A program made the position numbers and the translations under genes. 64,000 nt of DNA. It comes from Megaustenia siamemsis (lineage: Eukaryota; Mollusca; Gastropoda; Stylommatophora; Ariophantidae). How positions within the stretch are numbered: the stretch's first letter is position 1; the number at the start of each line of letters is the position of its first letter. The stretch is from NCBI GenBank assembly GCA_032433765.1, contig JAVIAB010000101.1, positions 63,647,592-63,711,591 of the forward strand, written 5' to 3'. Below, in pieces: positions 56,100 through 64,000 of the stretch. The notes under the pieces were generated by a model. It worked only from the letters and a program-made list of their open reading frames with translations, was not told the DNA's origin and did no database searches.

Positions 56100-57200
56100 C
56101 AGATATGGCACAAATCTGATGAGAGCAAAGGGAAGGCCCTGCTTGCCCGCTACATTGAGCAGACGGACCAAAGAAATGAGGCTGTAAGAATGAGAATACG
56201 GGGATCTTTGTCAAATTTGTGTAAGGATGTAGGGCTGGAAGAAGATCTCACAATCACAACCCATACCATTTGCACGACACTTAAAAGGTCACACAACACT
56301 GCTCCTGGTCCAGATGGTGTTCGGTATGATGACATAGGCGATTTAGCTGATGCCGACTTGACAACACTGGTCAATGAGTTTAATGCCAGTATTCGGAGTG
56401 GCCAGATTAAGGAGGAGTGGCTACACAGCTACTTACTACTGCTACCGAAGCCAAACAAGGACCATTCTCAGATCAGTGCCTACAGAATCATCACAATGCA
56501 GAACACTGCGGGCAAGCTGCACTGTTTCAGAGGAAGGTGATACTCAGATGTGGAAGTTTGTCATCCAAGCCAACATCCATTTGCCCAGGGCTGCCACAAG
56601 GCTCACCATTGTCACCAGTTCTAGTTAACGTGTAAACAATAACGATCACGGAACAACAGCTGCATGGGAGGGGAAGAACTATGACTTTTGCTGATGATAT
56701 TCTGGTATATCGACAGGGAAGAGACAGACAGGGAATCGCTTCCACAATGCAAGACGAACTCGATCGCATTTCTTCCTGGTGTGGGGTTTCAGGTGCCTTG
56801 GTTAATACTAATAAAGCATCAGTTTCATGGTTCCCCGTTAACAATCATATCTTTAATACGACCACACCGGTAGTACGAATGGGAGCTGATGAGGTGACCA
56901 GGGACAAGTTGATGACATACCTCGGAGTTAAATTTGATCGCAGCCTGTGTTTTCGGGACCACGTCGAACATGTGATAACAAAATCCCCCAAAGGATTAGC
57001 CGCCTTGAAGGTCATGGGAGCTGCCAACATCGAGCAGAGGCTACTTACTCTCCTGTTCCAGGGATTAGTCCTCGCACCAATCGAGTATGCCCTGGCCATT
57101 CTTACTGTCAGTACAACTCAAATTGATAGGCTGGAGAAAATACAAAATGAAGCCATGCGCATTATCCTGGGATGTACGAGGGACACTCCCTGTGCAGCAA
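56100..57200 (+). pseudogene. LINE-D reverse transcriptase, internal deletion
   Basis: Frame 56,190-56,540: APGPDGVRYDDIGDLA and EEWLHSYLLLLPKPNK. Near 56,520 the text passes from AGKLH straight to FRGR/FQRKVILR, skipping the block with AAIDLEDAY that the 38.1 kb copy retains. Then LPQGSPLSPVLVNV (about 56,590), MTFADDILVYRQGRDR (56,681) and LGVKFDRSLCFRDHV, then GCTRDTPCAAI (57,180). Motif C is intact but motif A is gone. Confidence 0.88.
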
Positions 57201-57249
57201 TAAAGAAAAAAAAAAAAAAAAAAATCTACAACACAGAGAAAGGTACCAG

Positions 57250-57860
57250 GCTAAAAAGAGGCAAATCATGGGTGGGCCGAGCAGAAGATGTCATCAAACA
57301 TGTCTGTGGGCTTACCAATATCAGCGTTGGTGAGGAGTGGATACGGTTGCCTACGTCATTCAAGGGGACTTTCTCATGTATTGTCACACTCGACAGGAAA
57401 AGTAGGGAACAAATCCCTGTCGTGGTTAATGCTGAGGTCAACGGTCTCATCTGCGATAACACCGATGAGAAAGATGCAGTCATCTATATAGACGGATCTG
57501 TAAGACGACACGACAGAAGTGCATGGGCATTTACAGCACGCTCGGCAGGCAGAATAGTTAAGGAAGACAGTAGTGCATACGACATAACCACGAGTAGCAT
57601 GACAATGGAGGTGATGGCAGTGACCAATGCATTCAAATGGTTAGAGTCACAAGACTACACCCACGCATGTATACTGAGTGATTCGATGATCATGATAAAA
57701 AAGTGGAGGCGGGCTCTGTACGCATGCAATGGGTAGAGTCGTTGCAGAAATCCAAAATACGTAAGGTCACCTTTGTCTATGTCCCTGGGAGTACGGGGAA
57801 ATGAGAGAGCGGACAGGTTGGCTAGCTGCGCTGTCGTTGAGGACGGGCAATCGATGGATC
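57250..57860 (+). pseudogene. LINE-D RNase H domain
   Basis: The frame starting at 56,681 runs through here to 57,736: DAVIYIDGSVRRHDRSAWAF (first D), TMEVMAVTNAF (E) and ACILSDSMIMI (second D). The GNERADRLA-like fourth acidic site follows in another frame near 57,800. It would remove RNA from the hybrid during replication. Frame continuity with the RT block depends on the A run at 57,208. Confidence 0.85.
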
Positions 57861-58124
57861 GGCGGACATCATCAATGCCCTCCGAGATGTGGGATAAGCA
57901 CAGGACTTCGACAAACACAGATCAACGTCACTTCTTCGGATGATGGAGTTAAGATGGTCACAGCCAGAAATGAGAAACTTGGTGGCCGTGTAAGAAGTAT
58001 TATTAAACAAGATAGAACTGGAGTCGTCAGTCGCTGGACACTGAGGGAATTGCTGAGGAGGGGATCTGAGCACCTATGGACATGTTCGGAGTGCAATGAT
58101 GATGACCCGCAAATAACTCAATAT

Positions 58125-58125
58125 A

Positions 58126-58188
<63 letters not shown>

Positions 58189-58205
58189 GCATATCATATA
58201 GATAT
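58125..58205. repeat. (TA)n microsatellite at LINE-D tail
   Basis: TA repeats with a TATATAAATA interruption begin exactly where the LINE-D AACTCAAT tail ends. Confidence 0.9.
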
Positions 58206-58224
58206 AGATATATACTGTAGTCAA

Positions 58225-58490
58225 AGCAAAAAGTTAGCTAATTTCCAATAGTTGGAAGAAAAAAATCATCATTTTTTGGCCATGTAAGGGGAAAAGAACA
58301 GCTGGAATATATTGTAACAACTGGGAGAAATTGAGGGACAAAGAGAGAGAGAGAGAGTGAAGCAAAGAGAATAAATTTCATGCAGCTTGAAAAGAATGGC
58401 TTGGCAAAAGGTCAGCAACAGAAATAATAAATAACTGTCGCGATCTAAAGTTGTGGAGAGACAAGATCACCTGCGCCAGCAAGCCCCGTA
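58225..58490 (+). mobile_element. LINE-B-related 3' fragment
   Basis: The plus strand reads, across frames, an LEYIVTTGR-like stretch, then GKRSATEIINNCRDLKLWRD and KITCASKP, then a GATGATGATGATGATA tail. It is homologous in order to the LINE-B end (TTELIRCTVDRRLWRDM at 5170-5240) but well diverged. Confidence 0.75.
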
Positions 58491-58504
58491 CTTGATGATG
58501 ATGA

Positions 58505-58547
<43 letters not shown>
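58490..58547. repeat. (GAT)n(TA)n microsatellite
   Basis: GATGATGATGATGATA passes into about 20 TA units, continuing the LINE-B-type tail. Confidence 0.9.
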
Positions 58548-58549
<2 letters not shown>

Positions 58550-58571
58550 CCTTTTCGTCTTGTCAGACGGT

Positions 58572-59882
58572 CTAGTGGAGGCTATTGCGTATTTTTTTGA
58601 GGTATTGTTTTTTTTTTGCCGAACAGCTTCTCTCGTGGCTAATTCTACCAATGTTTGACAAACACACGCGGTCACATAGTGAACAGGTCAGGCTCGCTGG
58701 TCCACAGGGTTCACCATCCTTTTTCATGAGTCTCTTCTCTTCTAAGTCCTGTCTTAGAACAGTCTCAAATGTTGTTATACCGTTCCTTATGCGTGCTCTC
58801 CATGATGTGCGATCACTTGCCAGATGTTGCCAGTCGTTTTCACAGATGGAGAAGTCTTTCAGAGATGATTTGCAGATATCTCTATATCGTAGTTTAGGTC
58901 TGCCGATTTGTCGTTTTCCGTGTTTTAGCTCGCCATATAGTATTTGCCTAGGAATGCGTTTTTCTTCCATCCGTTGGACATGCCCCAGCCATCTTAGCCT
59001 TCGACTTCTGAGCATCGACATGATTGTTAGGGTCTTAGCACGTTGCAGGACAGTTAAGTTGGTTATTTTGTCCTGCCATTTGATGTGCATTATTTTGCGG
59101 AGACATCGCATGTGGAAGACATTTAGTCTTTTTTCCTGGTTTGAGTATGTTGTCCAGGTTTCGGATCCATATAGTAGTGTGCTAAGCACACAAGTTTGAT
59201 ATATTAAGAGTTTTGTCTTTTGAGTTAGTTTCGTGTTGTTCCATGCCCTTTTTGTGAGTTTGCCGAAGGTCGTAGCTGCCTTACCAATTCGACAGTTTAT
59301 TTCTTCATCAAGAGAGATGGTTTGCGTAACTGTGGATCCAAGATATGTAAATTTCTGTACTGATTCTAGTGGGCAGTCTTTTAGAGTAATAGATATAGGT
59401 TTGAAGTCACCTTGATTTAGTATTACTGTCTTCTGAACATTAATTGACAGTGAAAAAAGGTCGCATGCTTTATCCAGGTTATTGATCAGCGACTGTAGGG
59501 TGGCCTCACTATGAGCGACTAGCTCTGCATCGTCAGCAAATACAAATTCTTTAAGTAGGGCAATATTTGTTTTGGTTTTTGCTCTTAGTCGTGCTAGGTT
59601 GAACAGTGAGCCATCTGATCTTGTGCGAATGTAAATATCTCCTGAGCTGTTTTCGAAGGTGTAATTTAGGAGGGCAGCAAAAAATATACCAAAAAGGCTG
59701 GGGGCGAGGACACATCCCTGTTTCACTCCTTTGTTGACTTTGAAATTCTCTGATGGACTCCCATCAAAATGGACTTTGCCATTCATGTCTTCATGGAAGG
59801 AAATTATCAGCCTAAGTAATTTAGGAGGGCAGCCTATGCCTTCTAATATCTTGTAGAGACCATCTCTGTTTACTGTGTCAAA
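58572..59882 (-). CDS. LINE-A reverse transcriptase, long open frame (5'-truncated)
   Basis: An uninterrupted minus frame of about 435 codons (404 from the first Met at 59,786), reading upstream to FDTVNRDGLYKILEG where a TA repeat begins. Order: VNKGVKQGCVLAPSLFGIFF (motif B), SLFNLARLRAKTK, EFVFADDAELVAHS (motif C), KFTYLGSTVTQ, STLLYGSETW, FHMRCLRKIMHIKWQDKITN, RRLRWLGHVQRMEEKRIPRQ, GRPKLRYRDICK, WQHLASDRTSWRA, and a C-terminal CSLCDRVC...H...C zinc-finger-like motif. No stop or frameshift in this half, so it is the youngest-looking LINE here. It lacks endonuclease and RT motif A, so it cannot move by itself. Confidence 0.9.
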   Translation of the reverse strand, partial: FDTVNRDGLYKILEGIGCPPKLLRLIISFHEDMNGKVHFDGSPSENFKVNKGVKQGCVLAPSLFGIFFAALLNYTFENSSGDIYIRTRSDGSLFNLARLRAKTKTNIALLKEFVFADDAELVAHSEATLQSLINNLDKACDLFSLSINVQKTVILNQGDFKPISITLKDCPLESVQKFTYLGSTVTQTISLDEEINCRIGKAATTFGKLTKRAWNNTKLTQKTKLLIYQTCVLSTLLYGSETWTTYSNQEKRLNVFHMRCLRKIMHIKWQDKITNLTVLQRAKTLTIMSMLRSRRLRWLGHVQRMEEKRIPRQILYGELKHGKRQIGRPKLRYRDICKSSLKDFSICENDWQHLASDRTSWRARIRNGITTFETVLRQDLEEKRLMKKDGEPCGPASLTCSLCDRVCLSNIGRISHERSCSAKKKQYLKKIRNSLH

Positions 59883-59894
59883 TATATATATATA

Positions 59895-60154
59895 TATAAG
59901 TAAAAAATTAAAGTGCCCCCGTCACGCCAAGTGGCGTATAGGGAATATGGTGTTAGTGACACTATATTTTACAGACCTTCAGCACATGATTTTTGGGGTA
60001 ATGTGATCAGTATTACGCCCGTACTGCTTTACTTTCCCAGAAAAAAATTCGGTACCCATTTAAGGCTGGGTGAACCCGGAAGCCGTCGGTTGGGATCAAA
60101 CCCTACCCCTTGTCCGTGGTAGTCCAGTTCACTAAACACTGAGCTATCGCGGCT

Positions 60155-60158
<4 letters not shown>
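59895..60158 (-). mobile_element. tRNA-derived SINE
   Basis: The minus strand starts GGGAGCCGCGATAGCTCAGTG. The A box TAGCTCAGTGTTTAG is at 60,131-60,146 and the B box GGGTTTGATCCCAACC at 60,088-60,103, with spacing right for an internal pol III promoter. A non-tRNA body follows (CCGGGTTCACCCAGCC, GTACCGAATTTTTTTC), then a tail TTAATTTTTTACTTATATAT. About 265 bp, the usual size. TA repeats lie on both sides. Confidence 0.8.

Positions 60159-60212
<54 letters not shown>
60158..60212. repeat. (TA)n microsatellite
   Basis: About 26 TA units beside the SINE head. Confidence 0.9.
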
Positions 60213-60681
60213 GTTAAATATTTACATATATGGTTTAAATTTTTGAATCATATATATCAACAGTTGTTGGTCCGGATGTACTATAATTGCTAGTAGGTAA
60301 CCTTGCTATGTGTCGACGTATCCAGAATGACATCTCTATCCACAATTCCACAGAAAACATCACCAAATCAAGAGAGCTACTACACTACAAGATCAGGAAC
60401 ATGTACGCGTTATCGATGATATACATTCGGACAGAATGAGTCACCAAGAGAAGCCATAAATTAATTAAAAATAAATAAAAATTGTGCAATCTGCATATTT
60501 AGAATCTTTTGAAAATATTCTAGATGTCAATAAAACTTAAGAGTACATCTTCAATTAATATAATTATCTCTCGTACAGTTTTTAATTGAGCGGAATAATA
60601 TAAAATATAAACAAAAAAATTGAGACATAGTCTCTTTCAAATTGTTAATTTAAAAAAATGTTTTTCTTTTTACACATATTC

Positions 60682-60743
<62 letters not shown>

Positions 60744-61015
60744 ATATATGATATATTCTAACAGCCTGCTTACTTTACATCATATAATGTACTGAATTGG
60801 ATGAAAAGGGCTATTATTATGTGTCCAACCCATCTCGAAGGAATAAAAGTAGAAACTGCAAATTCATGCATCCAATAGTCAGATTTGACATAAATCATAT
60901 GACAGGGACTGTATAAAAAGCAAGTAAAAACATCAAGTTACTGCATAACTATAAGACCGTACAGCACCTTGACTGTATATCTCCTGATGTAGACATCTTA
61001 CAAAAAGTCGTTTTC
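60213..61015. other. Unique AT-rich stretch with (TA)n
   Basis: No gene. TA repeats at 60,687-60,738. Confidence 0.45.
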
Positions 61016-61312
61016 TTTATCATCATCATCATCATGTGCCATACCGGTTGGCGTTGGTGATCATGTCCCTCCACAATCTTCTATCTACAGTGCATCGTAT
61101 AAGTTATGTTGTTGCCCATGCCATGACACCAAGCTATCCAGTATTTTCTCTCTTTGTCGCCGCGATCTCTCTTTCCTTTTATTTTGCCAGTTGTAACCAA
61201 GTATTCCAACTGTCCTCTTCTCATGATGTGCCCGAAAAATGTTGATTGCTTCTTTCTGATGTTTTTTTTTTAAGATCTCCCTTTTTGTGTTGGCTTCTTT
61301 GAGAACTTATCT
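61016..61312 (-). mobile_element. LINE-B copy
   Basis: Begins at the left with CATCATCATCATCATGTGCC (reverse tail) and carries the same 3' sequence as 14,359-14,667, with small deletions (GTTGTTGCCCATGCC) that break the frame. 5'-truncated near 61,310. No clear TSD by eye. Confidence 0.85.
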
Positions 61313-61634
61313 CTGTCTCTTGTTTTGTTTATCTGAGTCATTATTGTCTTCTTCATATTTGTTCATTAGACAACTATACCTCTTTATCGTCTGCTTCGTA
61401 CGATGGTTAAGGGACGTAGATGCTTTATAACAGTAGTTAACAACATTATGCATTGTCTGAGCATTTCGCCCAGTTACCTCCTACGTTGGTATGTTATATT
61501 TATATTCTTCGTTTCCGTCCGTCTTTAATGCATTCTCACTTTGTCAAACTAGATACTTCCGGGTCACGGTCGGGACATCATATATGATCTAGATTAGCAC
61601 TTTTATTTGGTCGTCACAGGGAGGATCAGATATG
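61313..61634. other. Unique stretch
   Basis: No supported gene. A TATGATCTAGAT string occurs twice (near 61,585 and 61,631), the second giving the hAT target site. Confidence 0.4.
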
Positions 61635-61860
61635 ATCTAGATCAGGGGTGGCCAAATGGCGGCCCGCGGGCCGGATCCGGCCCGCCAGCCTAGTTTTCTT
61701 GGCCCGCGAAGCTCCACGGACTTACTTCATTTTTTACCCCTAATAGCGGATTTCTCCTGGTTTTAATCCGTGTCGGAGTTAACTCTTCTATCGTTCAAGA
61801 ATACACAATTTGAAAATCTCTGTCAATTTCTCGCAACAGCTAGATTGGCAACATAATTTC

Positions 61861-61862
<2 letters not shown>

Positions 61863-61911
<49 letters not shown>
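61863..61911. repeat. (CA)n microsatellite in hAT leader
   Basis: About 24 CA units, between the left terminal repeat and the transposase. Confidence 0.95.
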
Positions 61912-61917
<6 letters not shown>

Positions 61918-62339
61918 ACTAATGGTGCCGACAATATTCAAAGTCTTTGCTTCGAGTTGGTACCGCAAAGTTGCTTTATTGTCAGTGCGGTGATAGCGTC
62001 AGGTCTTTGGCTCAACATTTGTCGTCTGGACTTGTGGTGGCTCTATCATTTCGCGGTAAGGGGTTAATGAGGTTGGGAGGGACAGGGGTGAGGGGACTTC
62101 GTAGCTCTAATTCTGTCTTTGAAGTTACATTCAAAATGTCTCACTGTTCGCCTTCATTCCCTTTGATCCCATCGTCTTGTCTTGTCCATAAAATGACTGC
62201 AACGTGTTTATTTGGTCACAATCTTTTGATTTCATTGTCAAACACAAGTCTGTGTATAACTGTCAAATCTGGACTTATTTTCGATAGTGGACCAACATTC
62301 TGTGAATTTTAACTTTGATGTGAGATTTTGTATTAAATC

Positions 62340-64000
62340 ATGTTAAAACGTAGAAAAGTTGATTGTGAAAATCGCATATTTAAACCTGAATGGGAATTAG
62401 ATTATTTGTTCATCTTCAATAAGGATAGTAAACCTCAGTGCTTAATTTGCGTTCAAGTGTTAGCCGTTTTGAAGGAATATAATTTAAAACGGCACTATGC
62501 CACACATCATCAAAACATGTATGAGAAACATAGCATTGAAGCTAGGAAGCTTTTGGTTGAACAGCTGAAGACAAAGCTGAATCAACAGCAAAGTATGTAT
62601 ACAAAGGGCAATAAAATTAAAGAGTCATCGATCATTGCATCATATACAGTTACCTATGAGCTTGCAAAATCTAAAAAACCCTTTACTGACGGAAATTTTG
62701 TGAAGAAATGTGCGATTCAAATGGCAAAGGCATTCGGTCAAGAAAAAATAGCCAAAGAATTTGAATCTGTGCCTCTTTCAAAACAAACTGTAGCCAGAAG
62801 AACAGAAGACATCAGTCTGCAACTGTCTCAAAGTTTAAAATCTTGTATTGAAAACTGCTCATATTTTTCGCTCGCGATTGATGAAAGTACTTACATCACT
62901 GACACTTGCCAGCTTCTTATTTTTGTTAAAGTTATCCAGGAGGATTTTACTGTTATTGAAGAATTGTTGAAAGTTTGCTCTTTGCATGACACTTGTAGAG
63001 GGACAGACATATTTTCTGCAGTTCATAGTGCCGTAGATGAAGTAGGTGGTTTTGGAAAGTTGTCTGCAGTGTGTACTGATGGTTGCAAAGCTTTTATTGG
63101 TTCAAATACTGGTTTTGTTGGACTTCTAAAGCAAAACAAAATTAACGTACCTACATTGCATTGCATAATTCATCAAGTTTGTGCACAGTTTGTGCAAAGT
63201 CCATAAATCTAAAAGACACCATGGCTACTGTTGTGAAAATAACAAATTTGATAAGAGGAGGACACCAGTCTTTGAATCACAGGAAGTTTTTATCATTTTT
63301 AGAGGAAGTAGATTCTAGCTACGGTGATCTCCTGCTTTATACAGAAGTAAGATGGCTTAGTCGAGGGAAATGTTTAATAATATTTTTTTGAACTGAAGAA
63401 TGACATTTATGACTTCCTGCGAGAGAACTTACCATGCTCCATTGATCTTCAACATGCACTCAAAGACATTAATTTCCTTCATAATCTGGCATATCTCACA
63501 GACATCACACAACGTTTGAACATATTGAATTTGCAGCTACAAGGGGAAAAGCAAACCATTTTTCAATTGATGGGATATGTTGATGGTTTTAAAAAGAAGC
63601 TGAATCTATTTAGACTTTCTTTGCAAAAAAATGATCTGTTCCATTTTTCAAGTTGTAAGCAGTTGTTGTCAGAGATAGAAAGTGCAAACTTCAGTAAGTA
63701 CGCAGCTGACATTGAACATTTGATTTGTGAATTTGATCGACGATTTCAAGATTTTGAAATGTTTCGTCCGCAAACGGAAATTTTTAATAACCCAATTAAG
63801 TGCACAGTGGAGTGCCAGCCATCAGATCTTCAACTAGAGTTGTGTGACCTTCAGTGTGACCCCTTCCTCAGTACTGTAAAGGCATTAGGAGCTGACTTCT
63901 CGAAATTGCTACCAAATGAACGTTACCCGTGTCTGAGAAAATGGGCACTAAAGATGTGCTCTATATTCGGCAGCACATATCTCTGCGAGACAACATTCTC
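62340..64000 (+). pseudogene. hAT transposase with N-terminal BED finger (partial)
   Basis: Frame 62,340-63,206: a BED-type zinc finger (C34, C37, H52, H56 in CLIC...RHYATHH), then the RNase H-like core with D181 in SLAIDEST, D247 in AVCTDGCKAF, and TLHCIIHQ. A frameshift near 63,195 moves to frame 63,161-63,391 with EVRWLSRGK (expected third acidic residue) and a second near 63,389 returns to the first frame, which stays open to 64,000 through LRENLPCSIDLQ and KWALKMCSIFGSTYLCETTF, the start of the C-terminal dimerisation domain. Resembles ZBED5/FAM200/GTF2IRD2-like hAT proteins. Two frameshifts mean this copy is probably dead. Confidence 0.88.

Larger units (their letters stand above)
54750..58124 (+). 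mobile_element. LINE-D, longest copy (endonuclease, RT, RNase H, tail)
   Basis: From a probable 5' leader through endonuclease, RT, RNase H and the RTGVVSRW...LWTCSECN end to ATAACTCAAT at 58,120. Having RNase H places it in the I/Jockey-like half of LINEs by family knowledge. Damage includes an in-frame TAG at 55,864, loss of the RT region around the first catalytic aspartate near 56,520, a 20-A run at 57,208-57,227, and several frameshifts. Confidence 0.92.
61635..64000 (+). mobile_element. hAT transposon, left end and most of transposase
   Basis: The left terminus is CAGGGGTGGCCAAATGG at 61,643, a typical hAT terminal repeat, preceded by ATCTAGAT (61,635-61,642), which would be the 8-bp target duplication. 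Just inside is the CG-rich near-palindrome GCCCGCGGGCCGGATCCGG seen in many animal hAT elements. The right end is beyond the window, so TIR pairing and the TSD cannot be confirmed here. A (CA)n tract is at 61,863-61,911. Confidence 0.85.

Overview
The window looks like repeat-dense, AT-rich animal nuclear DNA. There are no operons, no Shine-Dalgarno spacing and no host gene I can recognise. Almost everything codable is a decayed transposable element: non-LTR retrotransposons (LINEs) with apurinic-type endonuclease and reverse transcriptase (RT), Tc1/mariner and hAT DNA transposons, tRNA-derived SINEs and one LTR element. These lie between mini- and microsatellites. The mix suggests a lophotrochozoan, perhaps a mollusc. 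That assignment is an inference from family resemblance and is weak. I use working names for the LINE families: A ends in a RLRWLGHV-type domain; B is a short 3' piece with an (ATG)n tail; C is the 12.5/27.3 kb family; D carries RNase H and ends in AACTCAAT; E is the 18/32 kb family; F is an RNase H family ending LRTGH...; G is the 50.8-53.8 kb copy; H is a small C-terminal piece.

Layout. 0.35-1.1 kb is a 31-bp minisatellite. 1.6-6.1 kb holds LINE-A, -E and -B pieces nested in one another with target-site duplications (TSDs). 7.6-8.6 kb is a tRNA-like SINE head joined to a 50-bp minisatellite. 11.5-12.2 kb is LINE-D. 12.5-15.8 kb is a nearly full-length LINE-C with a LINE-B inserted in it.

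The segment 13,266-27,291 is repeated in tandem as 27,292-37,386. It starts inside LINE-C and ends in a (GATA)n array. The first copy keeps a 5.5 kb stretch (a long-spacer Tc1/mariner transposase and a histone-type mRNA 3' stem-loop) that the second lacks. The second keeps 1.6 kb of LINE-E and LINE-F that the first lacks.

37.4-41.1 kb is a mosaic of LINE-E and LINE-D fragments followed by a 71-bp minisatellite. 41,274-46,391 is a complete LTR-type element: 1 kb TG...CA repeats, a 4-bp TAAT duplication, and an interior that encodes a CCHC zinc knuckle plus an RRM-like domain on the minus strand instead of a recognisable pol. One of its LTRs is split by a LINE-D with a 14-bp TSD. 47.7-50.7 kb holds small LINE and SINE pieces. 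50.8-53.8 kb is LINE-G. 54.9-58.1 kb is the longest LINE-D. 58.6-59.9 kb is a LINE-A with a long intact RT reading frame. 59.9-60.2 kb is a tRNA-derived SINE. 61,643 to the window end is the left part of an autonomous-type hAT element with a BED finger.

The genes do not act together as a pathway. They record successive rounds of transposition, one large tandem duplication, and later deletions. Coordinates of element ends are by eye and approximate unless a TSD fixes them.
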